Positions 18,941 to 26,768 of a stretch of DNA of 64,000 nucleotides are shown piece after piece (position 1 is the stretch's first letter; the number at the start of each line of letters is the position of its first letter). The stretch is from Synechococcus sp. PROS-9-1 (lineage in GTDB: Bacteria > Cyanobacteriota > Cyanobacteriia > PCC-6307 > Cyanobiaceae): contig NZ_CP047961.1 in assembly GCF_014279775.1 (NCBI RefSeq), positions 744,001 to 808,000 on the forward strand, read 5' to 3'. The position numbers and the translations under genes are program-made. Under the pieces are notes generated by a model that searched no databases, was not told the origin of the DNA, and saw nothing but the letters and a program-made list of their open reading frames with translations.

Positions 18941-18965
18941 ATTCTTAAAAACATTATTTAAGAAT
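18941..18965. promoter_or_regulatory. 9-bp inverted repeat upstream of the oxygenase gene
   Basis: ATTCTTAAA (18941-18949) and TTTAAGAAT (18957-18965) form a perfect inverted repeat with a seven-base spacer, centred about 63 bases before the ATG at 19016. The size and spacing suit an operator for a dimeric regulator; a weak RNA hairpin is also possible. Confidence 0.4.
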
Positions 18966-19015
18966 CACCGAAATCGATTGTTAATGGTAAATGGCTCGCA
19001 CTTAAAGTTGCGTGT

Positions 19016-19573
19016 ATGAAGCCAATAATCCTAGAATATGATCCCAGCAAATATCGATTTCAGGAATGGGCTTGCCAAGTTCTTGGGGTTGCAAGCCTCG
19101 AGACGGCTCACGCATCAGATCAAGTCAAGATATTAAACAGAAGTCCAACCCAAAACCAGCTAGCAGATTCTTTTGATGAAATTTTTGAGAATTATTGTTC
19201 ATTTATATCCGATATCATTGTAGATAAAATTGGAAAGATTGCCTCTTACCAGAGTCCACCATCTTTTCGCTTTCATTACTGTGGACTAGGGAGTAGTGTT
19301 TTTCACAAGGATCGAGACTTTGGTGTTGAACAAGGAAGATTGAATATTTGGGTCCCTCTTACCAAGGTATGGGGGGATAATAGTCTTTGGGTTGAAAGTA
19401 AGATTGGGGCCAAAGATTTTAAGCCAATTACAATGCATCCAGGGCAGGTTTTGGTTTTTGATGGTGTTAATCTCGGGCATGGATCAAAAATAAATACAAC
19501 GATTTCGAGCCGTGTAAGTTTCGACTTTCGTGTTATGCCAGGCCCCGGTCCTGCCATGCCAGCTTCCTATTGA
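19016..19573 (+). CDS. 2-oxoglutarate/Fe(II) oxygenase-like protein, StrG type
   Basis: Predicted non-haem iron dioxygenase related to the phytanoyl-CoA hydroxylase fold and resembling StrG of aminoglycoside clusters; its substrate is unknown. The 185-residue product keeps the iron triad as H97 and D99 (FHKDRDFG) and H155 (LGHGSKIN), with R166 (SSRVSFDF) placed to bind 2-oxoglutarate. The signature LNIWVPLTKVWGDNSLWVES sits between them. No signal peptide. It is AT-richer than the surrounding core genes, stands alone, and is followed by a reverse-strand terminator. A short core and isolation suggest an acquired modification enzyme, possibly acting on a small molecule or sugar. Confidence 0.75.
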   Translation: MKPIILEYDPSKYRFQEWACQVLGVASLETAHASDQVKILNRSPTQNQLADSFDEIFENYCSFISDIIVDKIGKIASYQSPPSFRFHYCGLGSSVFHKDRDFGVEQGRLNIWVPLTKVWGDNSLWVESKIGAKDFKPITMHPGQVLVFDGVNLGHGSKINTTISSRVSFDFRVMPGPGPAMPASY

Positions 19574-19605
19574 CTTCTAATAAGGTTATAGAATGATCAA
19601 TAAGA

Positions 19606-19629
19606 TAAAAACCCCGCTTTTGGCGGGGC
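19606..19629 (-). terminator. Rho-independent terminator, reverse strand
   Basis: GCGGGG/CCCCGC stem (19612-19617 with 19623-19628), loop of five, followed on the reverse strand by GTTTTTATC. It ends reverse transcription coming from the gene at 19789-20169, about 160 bases after that stop. It is not oriented to terminate the oxygenase gene. Confidence 0.7.
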
Positions 19630-19788
19630 TGGTAAATATTGAGTTGGGAGTTTGATGCGATGCCTATCTACCTTGCGGTTTTAGCTAGGGAAGTGACCAA
19701 GACTTTGCAAGGAAAGCTAGGAAGTGTATTCCTCAGGATTAACTCATCAGATAAGTTTTCTGGCAAATAAAGTTATTGTATTTGTTTG

Positions 19789-20169
19789 TCAAAGAGCTTC
19801 AATGGCTTCCATTGCTGGAACAAATTGTGTGCTGTTTTGATTGAAATCTGTGCACTCTTGATTCATGGCCTCACTGACCAGCTGGATGGTTTGGGTGGCT
19901 TGGGAAGACTTTAGCCACTTCTTTTGCGATTCCCAGTTGTTGTTTTTAATTGCTGCTTCCACGATTAGATCAGCGCGCTTTTGGCTGTAGTCAGCGTGCA
20001 GCACTTTGCAGGCTGCATAAGCCGATTGACCTACGAGTGCTCGGCGCATGTCTTGCTCGGACGTCTGGTTGGTCTGGGCTTGTGCGCCACTCCAAACGAT
20101 CGCCTGACTCAGCATCAAACCAAGGCTGATCCAGAGCAAATGTTTGCGGGGCATCATCGGCTTACTCAT
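19789..20169 (-). CDS. Secreted hypothetical protein
   Basis: Not recognised. The 126-residue protein has a clear signal peptide: basic start (MSKPMMPRKH), hydrophobic core (LLWISLGLMLSQAIVW) and a likely cleavage after SGAQA (about residue 31). The mature part is helical with two cysteines (YAACKVLHADYSQ and MNQECTDFNQ) that could form a disulfide in the periplasm. Its start overlaps the end of the Coq4-like gene by eight bases, so it is the third gene of the MFS-coq4 run. Confidence 0.7.
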   Translation of the reverse strand: MSKPMMPRKHLLWISLGLMLSQAIVWSGAQAQTNQTSEQDMRRALVGQSAYAACKVLHADYSQKRADLIVEAAIKNNNWESQKKWLKSSQATQTIQLVSEAMNQECTDFNQNSTQFVPAMEAIEAL

Positions 20170-20842
20170 AGGGCGCGCTGAAAGTCTCGCCTGTGGCCAT
20201 CGGGATGGTGAGTTCCTCTCTCCATTGGCTCAGCGGTTTCTCCCAGCCTTCCTCCCAGCGCTGCAAAACCAGCGGCTTGGCCTGCAGGCCGACGCGCTGA
20301 CCGTGAGCAATGGCGCGACTGATCGCTTCGTGGTCAGTGGGTTGAAAGCGGAAGGCCTTAAAGCTGGCCAGAAGATTGAGCAGCACGTAAGCGGGGAAGC
20401 CAATCTGGGTGGCGGTGATCGCCAACACGGCCGACTCCCCCTGCGCTTGGGTGTTGAGCCCAGCGATCACGTGATGAATGTCGTGGGTGGTAGCGATGCG
20501 TTGGGTGAGCCAGAGGGCTTCCGTGCTCGTGTCTCGAGGACGGAAAAAGTCGGCGTCGTAATTCAAGCGGCGAATCATTCCCGCATAGGCCCGGCCCAGT
20601 GTTCCTTCCGGAAGCAACTCCAGCGTTTCAATGTTTGGTTGAAAGGCTGGGAAGCGCTGTTCCATCATCTCGGCACCGCCAGGTAAGGCCTTAAAGCGCG
20701 CGATCGAAACGTCCATGGCCTCACTGTCGAGGAAGTTGTCAATCAGGTCACCCACCCCTTTGAGTGAACCTTCCGTGACTGCAATCTCGCGCAGGATGCG
20801 CAGATTTTTAATGGAGCGCAGCAGCTCGCGGGTTCGTGGCAT
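20162..20842 (-). CDS. Coq4 family protein
   Basis: Member of the Coq4 family, whose eukaryotic members act in ubiquinone biosynthesis as a zinc-binding scaffold and C1-decarboxylating hydroxylase. The 226-residue protein keeps the metal motif HDxxHx(11)E as H120, D121, H124 and E136 (TTHDIHHVIAGLN then QGE). Most of the rest is helical, with an amphipathic segment near LNLLASFKAFRF. Cyanobacteria make plastoquinone and not ubiquinone, so the substrate here must differ. It overlaps the MFS gene by 35 bases and the next secreted gene by eight. Confidence 0.82.
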   Translation of the reverse strand: MPRTRELLRSIKNLRILREIAVTEGSLKGVGDLIDNFLDSEAMDVSIARFKALPGGAEMMEQRFPAFQPNIETLELLPEGTLGRAYAGMIRRLNYDADFFRPRDTSTEALWLTQRIATTHDIHHVIAGLNTQAQGESAVLAITATQIGFPAYVLLNLLASFKAFRFQPTDHEAISRAIAHGQRVGLQAKPLVLQRWEEGWEKPLSQWREELTIPMATGETFSAPYE

Positions 20843-22226
20843 CTAGGGGTTCCTCGATCGGGCTCGCACTCAAATTAGGTTTGTAGCGTGGACGAACGGC
20901 CTTCAGCAGGGGAACCACCGCTAAACAGGTGCAAGCCATCAACAACCAAAGCACCAAGCCGTGGCCCTGTTGGTCTAAGAGGGCACCTGCTAGTAGAGGT
21001 GCTGCGATGGCACTGATCGCAAAGCACTGCGAGAACAAGGCCATCGCTAAACCGCGATGTTGCAGTGGCGTTTCTTCCACCATGGCTTCTGCCGCCGTTG
21101 GTAAAAAAGCAGCCTCTCCAAAGGCGATTGGAACCATCGCAAGCGCAATCAGGCTGCTGCCTCCCGACCAGAGCGCGGACCCAGCCAATAAGAGGCAGCC
21201 TGTGATGAATCCGAGCAGACCCATGCCTAAGCCAAAACGCAGACTTCGCTTTGCAACCCAATTGCCGATCGGCCACTGAAGCACCATCAACAGAAGGAGC
21301 TGCCAAGCAATCAAGCCGCCGCTGGAGGCTTCGCTGAGCGGTGCGCGGGCAATCCCTCCTCGTACCATGTCCAGCGGAAGGGCGCTTTGCATTAAAGACA
21401 CAATTCCAGTGGCGACTACGCTCACAACCAGCACTGGAATGAGGGGAAGAAGCCAGTGCCAGCCTGCCTCTGAGTTGGCTATAGCCTTCGTCTTGGCGTC
21501 GCTGTTCGACGCTGTTTCAGCCTTGAGTTTGTGATTGTTGGTTGTCGTGGCGCTGGCATGCAAAAGCGCTGCCCGTCCGTCTGGCAGGGGCGTGAGCAAC
21601 AACACCACCAGCATGCTCAACACGGCCGCGGCCTCCACCGCATAGACCATCCGGATCATCTCCATGGCGGTTAAAACCGCACCGAGTAAGGCGCCAGTGG
21701 CGACTCCTAAGGCGTCGGCGCTGCGAGCGAGAGCGTATCCACGGCTGGAATTAAAACCGCTGCAGCTCAAGGGAACGGCCAATTCAATGGCAGGGAAATA
21801 AAGGCCAGCCGCTACACCGATCAGCAACTGTCCAACGAGGTATCCGTTAAAGCCTGTGGCCTGAAACAGGACCAAATCCGCCATTAAGGCGAGCAGGGCA
21901 GCGGCTCGAACTGGCCATGAGCAGGTCAGCCCGCGGTCCAGCAAGACGCCACTCAACAGCCTTGCCACCGTGCCGATCAAGGCAGAGGCCGCCAAGCCTT
22001 GACTCACTTGCACTGCCGTGAAGCTGGCCTGGTGAAACACGATCGGTGTCAGATAAATGACACCACCCGCTCCAAAAGATGCGAGCAGGCGAATAAACGC
22101 CACTTCTTGCAAAGGTGCGGGAAACTGGTTCCACCAGTGGACTGGTCTTGGCCTTGCGAAGACGCTCAACAGGACTGCGAATAGCTGCAGGATGCGTGTG
22201 CAGTCTGCTGTTTTTAGGCGTCTCAC
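20808..22226 (-). CDS. Major facilitator superfamily transporter
   Basis: Predicted 12-helix secondary transporter, 472 residues in the longest form. Two six-helix halves are separated by a polar linker (TTTNNHKLKAETASNSDAKT). The first half has ARLLSGVLLDRG between helices two and three, a variant of the MFS loop motif, and the second half ends with EETPLQHRGLAMALFSQC. The substrate is unknown; the pattern resembles drug or metabolite exporters. The GTG at 22226 makes it overlap the divergent hydrolase gene by over 100 bases, so the true start is probably later, such as TTG at 22169 or nearer the FPAPLQEVAFIRLL segment. Leads the run with coq4 and a secreted protein. Confidence 0.8.
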   Translation of the reverse strand: MRRLKTADCTRILQLFAVLLSVFARPRPVHWWNQFPAPLQEVAFIRLLASFGAGGVIYLTPIVFHQASFTAVQVSQGLAASALIGTVARLLSGVLLDRGLTCSWPVRAAALLALMADLVLFQATGFNGYLVGQLLIGVAAGLYFPAIELAVPLSCSGFNSSRGYALARSADALGVATGALLGAVLTAMEMIRMVYAVEAAAVLSMLVVLLLTPLPDGRAALLHASATTTNNHKLKAETASNSDAKTKAIANSEAGWHWLLPLIPVLVVSVVATGIVSLMQSALPLDMVRGGIARAPLSEASSGGLIAWQLLLLMVLQWPIGNWVAKRSLRFGLGMGLLGFITGCLLLAGSALWSGGSSLIALAMVPIAFGEAAFLPTAAEAMVEETPLQHRGLAMALFSQCFAISAIAAPLLAGALLDQQGHGLVLWLLMACTCLAVVPLLKAVRPRYKPNLSASPIEEPLDATNPRAAALH

Positions 22227-23761
22227 CGCGTCCGTTGTGGGCTGCTTCTCAGCTGGAAGTGCAGATCGATGGCACGGTTATTCCATTTTCGATTGGTGAT
22301 TTGGCGCTATGGGCGCGGTCTGATGGACGTCACCGCTCCGAGCTCAGTACTTGGTTCTCGTTGTTAGCGCCAGATAGTCGTGCAGGGGTTTTGGAGCTGC
22401 TTCAGGCTCCAGTGGTCCTTGATCGCAGCATGGCGCGCCAGCTGATGAATAGCTGGGCTGGCCGGCAATTGTTTGATCAATTTGCCGATTTAGTTCGGGT
22501 CGACAATGACAAGGAGGGGGTCATCGTTCGTCAAACGATTAACGACCTTCTAAGCCGACAGCAGCAGGTCTCGAGCTTGGATTTGCTTGAGGCTTTACCT
22601 GCGGACAGCGTTCGTCTTGATCTCGATCTCTTGCTCGAGCTGGCATCCAGTTGGCGGATGCAACTGGAGCGCCAACAAAATTTGGTGCGCAGTTTGGATC
22701 GTTTCCCCGTGACGGCCTCAGCTGCTGATCGTGCCGCTGTCTCCCCTCAAGACTCGGGCTCATTGTTGGAACCGCACTTGATCTCCTTAGCGGTCAGCCA
22801 TCGCGAGGAGCCATTGGGGTTTCAGCTCTGGTTGCCTGGGGAGGGGTCCCCAAAACGAGAGCAATGGATGGTGCTGATGCCTGGATTAGGCGGTAGCCCA
22901 GATCATTTTCGCTGGCTTGGCCGCGGCCTGAGTCGTCGCGGTTGGGCCGTCTTGGTTCTAGAGCACCCGGGCAGCGATGACGTAGCGGTCCAAGCGCTAT
23001 TGGAGGGGCGTCTCCCCCCTCCCGGTGTGGAAGTGCTTCCCGCTCGGCTGAAGGATCTTGATGCCCTGCTTAAGGCCCGTGATCAGGAAGTGTTTCAAGT
23101 GCCGGGTCAACGCTTGGTCCTGGCTGGCCACTCCCTGGGTGCCTTCAGTGCGTTGCTATCCACAGGTGCACGGCCGGCTCCAGGTCTTGCGCGGCGTTGC
23201 TCTTCGGTTTTGGGTGATTTACCGCTCAGCAATTTGTCGCGCTTGTTGCAGTGTCAGTTGGTCGATGTTTCGTTGCCAAAGCAAGTCGCACCCAAGGGTT
23301 TGTCGGCTGTGATTGGCTTCAACAGTTTTGGCAGCCTGCTCTGGCCTGCTGGCTCTCTTTCAAAGACCGTCAAAGTTCCTGTGTTGTTCACTGGCGGCAC
23401 CCTTGATCTGATCACGCCGCCGCTCAGCGAACAGTTGGGTTTGTTGTTGGCAATGCCTGCCGATCCTTCTAGCCGCGTGGTGCTTGTTGAGGGGGCGAGT
23501 CATTTTTCCCCCGTGCGCGTTGAGGGGCAGAGGCAAGGTGGACGCGGTGAGGATCTCTTCCAGCTGGGTGAAGAGCTCGTGGGTGTTCAGCCGCTCCAGG
23601 TGCAAGCGCTCTTAGAGCAGGAGGTGGTGCAGTTTTTAGTGGAACAAGAACAGAGCAAAGCTGAGCATCAAACTCCTGCCAAGACGCTGCATTTGAAGCT
23701 TGGAGAGCTTCACCTTCATCGGCTCGATCGAGACGCGGCGCAAGCCCTCGTGGCTCAATAA
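22115..23761 (+). CDS. Secreted alpha/beta hydrolase with DUF1400 domain
   Basis: Predicted periplasmic or lumenal lipase/esterase. A signal peptide core (LRIAAGCVCSLLFLGVS) ends near LWAASQ. The DUF1400 domain then occupies about residues 50-190, and a hydrolase domain follows: MVLMPGLGGSPDHFRW (oxyanion), nucleophile LVLAGHSLGAFSALL (GHSLG), FTGGTLDLITPPL (acid), and GASHFSPV (His). DUF1400 hydrolases are typical of cyanobacteria. GTG at 22115 opens the frame; TTG at 22148 or 22154 would give a more usual signal peptide and reduce the overlap with the MFS gene. Its end overlaps the ABC permease by seven bases. Confidence 0.85.
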   Translation: MRETGSTSGLVLALRRRSTGLRIAAGCVCSLLFLGVSPRPLWAASQLEVQIDGTVIPFSIGDLALWARSDGRHRSELSTWFSLLAPDSRAGVLELLQAPVVLDRSMARQLMNSWAGRQLFDQFADLVRVDNDKEGVIVRQTINDLLSRQQQVSSLDLLEALPADSVRLDLDLLLELASSWRMQLERQQNLVRSLDRFPVTASAADRAAVSPQDSGSLLEPHLISLAVSHREEPLGFQLWLPGEGSPKREQWMVLMPGLGGSPDHFRWLGRGLSRRGWAVLVLEHPGSDDVAVQALLEGRLPPPGVEVLPARLKDLDALLKARDQEVFQVPGQRLVLAGHSLGAFSALLSTGARPAPGLARRCSSVLGDLPLSNLSRLLQCQLVDVSLPKQVAPKGLSAVIGFNSFGSLLWPAGSLSKTVKVPVLFTGGTLDLITPPLSEQLGLLLAMPADPSSRVVLVEGASHFSPVRVEGQRQGGRGEDLFQLGEELVGVQPLQVQALLEQEVVQFLVEQEQSKAEHQTPAKTLHLKLGELHLHRLDRDAAQALVAQ

Positions 23762-24774
23762 CGGATGCGCGGATCGAGCACGGCGACCAAGAGATCAACC
23801 GCCACGCTCACCATCACAACAAGGGCGGCAATGGCCACAACGATGCCTTGGACAACCGGATAGTCGCGTTGGTTGATGCTTTCTTGAAGGCGCATGGCAA
23901 TGCCTGGCCAGGAGAAGGTCACTTCAATGAGCAGTGCTCCACCGATCAGTGATGCCACCGTGATCCCTGCAATCGTGAGCACGGGCAGCAGAGCATTGGG
24001 CAGGGCATGGCGCAGTACAACTTGGGTTTCACTCAGTCCACGGCTTCTCGCCGATTCCACATAATCCGACTTCAGGGTGCGGTTCAGATTGAGACGGAGC
24101 GCGTTGGTGAACACTCCACTTAGGAGGAGCCCCAAGGTGCCTGCCGGCAGCACGAGGTGTCGAATGGTTCCTTGAAGGGCAGACCAATTGCCGCTGATCA
24201 TGCTGTCAAAGATCAGGAAGCCGCTGCCCTCTGGGGGAATCAAGCTGGGAGGGAATCTGCCGCCAACGGGCAGCCAGCCAAGCATGACCGCAAACACGAG
24301 TTGGATCAGCATGGCCGCCCAAAAGGGGGGTAATGCATAGGTTCCAATTCCATAGAAGCGGCCGGCGAGATCAAACTTTCCCTCGGGTCGGGCAATCCCG
24401 CTAAATCCCACGGCCAAGCCCAGAACGGCCGAGATAATTAAGGCGGTGATCCCTAGCTCCAGGCTTGCCGGGAGCGTTTTACTGATGATCGAACGGACCG
24501 GCTCGTTATTAATCAGGGCAACGCCTAAATCTCCGTGAACCAGTCCGCTGAGAAAATCTAAATATTGATTCCAGAGCGATTGATCGAGACCCAGGCTGCT
24601 CCTTAGAGCGGCTTTAGCTGCCTCTGGGGCCCTGCTGCCAAGAACGGCATCCACCGGGTCCCCTGGAGCGACACGGAGAAGCAGAAACACCAGGCTGGCG
24701 ATCAGCCAAAGCATGAGCGGAGCTAGCGCGAGGCGCGTTGCGCAGTAGCGAAACAGCTCCCTTCCTCTTGCCAT
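23755..24774 (-). CDS. Peptide/nickel-type ABC transporter permease (DppB family)
   Basis: Inner-membrane permease of an oligopeptide-type importer, 339 residues, about six helices. The N-terminal segment LLRVAPGDPVDAVLG and the EAA loop ESARSRGLSETQVVLRHALP, followed by NALLPVLTIAG, are typical of DppB/OppB. It overlaps the upstream binding-protein gene by one base and is cotranscribed with it. The DppC-type permease and the ATPases are not next to it, so they must be encoded elsewhere or be shared. Confidence 0.9.
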   Translation of the reverse strand: MARGRELFRYCATRLALAPLMLWLIASLVFLLLRVAPGDPVDAVLGSRAPEAAKAALRSSLGLDQSLWNQYLDFLSGLVHGDLGVALINNEPVRSIISKTLPASLELGITALIISAVLGLAVGFSGIARPEGKFDLAGRFYGIGTYALPPFWAAMLIQLVFAVMLGWLPVGGRFPPSLIPPEGSGFLIFDSMISGNWSALQGTIRHLVLPAGTLGLLLSGVFTNALRLNLNRTLKSDYVESARSRGLSETQVVLRHALPNALLPVLTIAGITVASLIGGALLIEVTFSWPGIAMRLQESINQRDYPVVQGIVVAIAALVVMVSVAVDLLVAVLDPRIRY

Positions 24775-26384
24775 CAGCGTCGCTCACCGAGTTGGGCCAG
24801 ATTCACCAGTCCGCTGCCGTTAAAGGTGGGAGGGTTCAAACGAAGCTGGGCCCAGGCTTTTGGAGCCACAAACCAGACCGGGATGTAAGGAACTCCTTGT
24901 GCTGCCATTGCATCCACGCTTGCTAGCTCTTGTAGACGTGCCTTGCCCTGAAGACTGTCGCTACGGCGCAAGGCGTCTTGGAGCCCTGGTTCGGTCCAGA
25001 ACGTACCGCCATCCACGGCTTCACCCGCCTCACAAACATTCCCTTCTGAGCGCTTGCAACTGAGCAAGGGGGAGATGTAGGCCTCAGGATCTGGGTAGGA
25101 GCCACTCCAATCAAGAATCACCGCTTCGAATGATCCTTCGCTGAGCTGTTTGTAGACCGTGGTCGACTCCACTCCGTTGAGGGTCATTTGGACGCAGTTG
25201 GGCAGATCTCGCTTCAGCTGAGCTTGCCAGGTGAGGGCCATCAAACGATCGGAGGGAACGTTGGTGCGAAATGTGAATGGCACTTGCAGCCGACGGCCTG
25301 AGCAGTAGCCAGCTTGTTCAAACAACTTGCGGGCTGTTGCAAGGTTGTAGGTCGGCCAGGGCTCGGTTTTGCCTCCCCGCAAACTTGGGGGAATGAGGGA
25401 GCGCAATGGCTCTCTTTGGGTGTAGCTAACGCGGGCGCTGATCAACCGGCGATCCAGGCTGTGGGCGAGGGCCCGTCGCACGGTGTGACGTTGCATCGGC
25501 GGGCTGTTGGTGCGCAGGGTCACAAACGTGATGTTCATGGCCGGACCTTTGCTCTCGTGGAGCAGGGTCTTGTTAGCCCGTTCGCTCAAGGCCCGTTTCT
25601 GATCTTCATCGATGGAGTTCGACAGCAACACATCCACCTCGCCGCTGACGAGGGCTCCAAACAGTGCTGTGGAATTGCTGAGATTGATGAGGTCGAGCCC
25701 AACATTGTTTGGAGCTGCTCCCCAGTAGTTGCGGAAGGGGAGAAGCCTTTGCTGGGTATTGCGAAAGCTGTTGAGGGTGTAGGGCCCCGTTCCTACAAAT
25801 CGATCATTCAGGAAACGATCGGCATAGTCGGCGTAGGCCTTTGGGGATACGGGGGTGAGATAAGGGGAGGTCAACAGGCTCTCGATCGAGCTGGAGGGCT
25901 GCTTGAGGCGCAGGCGCAGTTCAAAGCGCGTGGGCGTTTCAATTGCCGCAATCCGATCGTTCAGCAAATAGCGCTGGGAGCCGATGCGTAGGAAGCGCTT
26001 CAAGCTGAAGGCCATTGCTTTTGCGTCGAAGCGAGTGCCGTCGTGGAACAGCACATCGCGGCGCAAAGGGATGGTCAAGCTGAGACCGTCATCACTGAGC
26101 TCAGGCTTGGATGCGGCCAATTGGGGCTGAAGCTTTCCGTTGGTGCCTCGGATGTAGAGCGTGTCGCCGAGGGCACTCAAGACTTGCAAGACCCCTGTCG
26201 TGCTTGCCAGTGCTGGATCAAGGGAGGAGATGCGACCGGCGCTGGCCACCGTGAGTCGCTCGCTCTGGCGTTTGGGTTGGCAGGCGCTTTGGCTGAACGC
26301 AAGGGCCAATCCGATCAACACGCTGGCCTGAAGGCGAGAGCGACGGCGATCAGTCACGCAGCGATTGTTGATATCAACTGCCAT
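24774..26384 (-). CDS. Peptide-type ABC transporter substrate-binding lipoprotein
   Basis: Periplasmic solute receptor (SBP family 5) of an oligopeptide-type importer, 536 residues. After a basic start, hydrophobic core VLIGLALAFSQSAC fits a lipoprotein signal with Cys at about residue 34. Family features include SSLDPALASTTGVLQ, the FHDGTRFDAKAMAFSLKRF core signature and FVGTGPYTLNSF. The C-terminal part resembles dipeptide-binding proteins; the ligand is unknown. First gene of a two-gene unit with the DppB-type permease. Confidence 0.9.
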   Translation of the reverse strand: MAVDINNRCVTDRRRSRLQASVLIGLALAFSQSACQPKRQSERLTVASAGRISSLDPALASTTGVLQVLSALGDTLYIRGTNGKLQPQLAASKPELSDDGLSLTIPLRRDVLFHDGTRFDAKAMAFSLKRFLRIGSQRYLLNDRIAAIETPTRFELRLRLKQPSSSIESLLTSPYLTPVSPKAYADYADRFLNDRFVGTGPYTLNSFRNTQQRLLPFRNYWGAAPNNVGLDLINLSNSTALFGALVSGEVDVLLSNSIDEDQKRALSERANKTLLHESKGPAMNITFVTLRTNSPPMQRHTVRRALAHSLDRRLISARVSYTQREPLRSLIPPSLRGGKTEPWPTYNLATARKLFEQAGYCSGRRLQVPFTFRTNVPSDRLMALTWQAQLKRDLPNCVQMTLNGVESTTVYKQLSEGSFEAVILDWSGSYPDPEAYISPLLSCKRSEGNVCEAGEAVDGGTFWTEPGLQDALRRSDSLQGKARLQELASVDAMAAQGVPYIPVWFVAPKAWAQLRLNPPTFNGSGLVNLAQLGERR

Positions 26385-26410
26385 TCAACGTCCTAAGGGC
26401 CCTGTCGTCC

Positions 26411-26593
26411 TTAGTCGATCTCTCCTTTAGGGCTGGAGATCTGTTCAAGCGCGACTTCAAACACAGGGCAACCATGGGAATCCAGGGGCCATTGGCGAAT
26501 CCAACAACGGTCATGGTCGTCATCAATCCCGATGACTTGAAACGGACCTTCTCCTGAGCGGAGCTTGATGCAATCACCTTGATGAAGCGTCAT
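26411..26593 (-). CDS. Small hypothetical protein
   Basis: Not recognised. From ATG at 26593 it encodes 60 residues starting MTLHQGDCIKLRSGEGPFQV, a short beta-rich fold that looks like a small barrel, with conserved-looking GxGPFQVIGIDDDHDRCWI and a Trp pair. The frame is open to 26656 but the extra N-terminus looks unstructured. It lies just upstream of the binding-protein gene (26-base gap) on the same strand, so it could be cotranscribed with it. Confidence 0.6.
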   Translation of the reverse strand: MTLHQGDCIKLRSGEGPFQVIGIDDDHDRCWIRQWPLDSHGCPVFEVALEQISSPKGEID

Positions 26594-26670
26594 GACAGAC
26601 CGGGAACTCTGCTGATCGCAGTGTGATCCGAAGGCCAGTGTTCGTTCGTTCGACATGAACGGTTGAGAGC

Positions 26671-26699
26671 ACAGATCTGCAAATGCAAATTTGCTCTGT
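26671..26699. repeat. Stem-loop between hom and the small gene
   Basis: GCAAAT (26679-26684) pairs with ATTTGC (26689-26694) around GCAA, and outside it ACAGA (26671-26675) pairs with TCTGT (26695-26699), with a three-base bulge. It lies between the hom stop and the start of the 60-aa gene. No T-run follows on either strand, so it is more likely a leader or processing structure than a terminator. Confidence 0.45.
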
Positions 26700-26768
26700 A
26701 ATAGTTCTTACAACTCTGCCTCATCTTGGTGCTTGGCCGCCAGGGGAAGGTTGGTGATGTGAACCTGC

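Larger units (their letters stand above)
18685..19015. other. Intergenic region with terminator-like hairpin and inverted repeat
   Basis: 331 bases between the hypothetical at 18684 and the StrG-like gene. It contains a reverse-strand terminator-like structure (18786-18812) and a 9-bp AT-rich inverted repeat (18941-18965). No convincing gene: the 62-codon reverse frame over this stretch reads through the terminator, and a 24-codon frame within it is unsupported. Confidence 0.5.

Noticed and set aside
18766-18954. 62-codon reverse frame, and a 24-codon frame within it
   Set aside because: The longer frame reads through a terminator hairpin; neither has a ribosome binding site or recognisable features.
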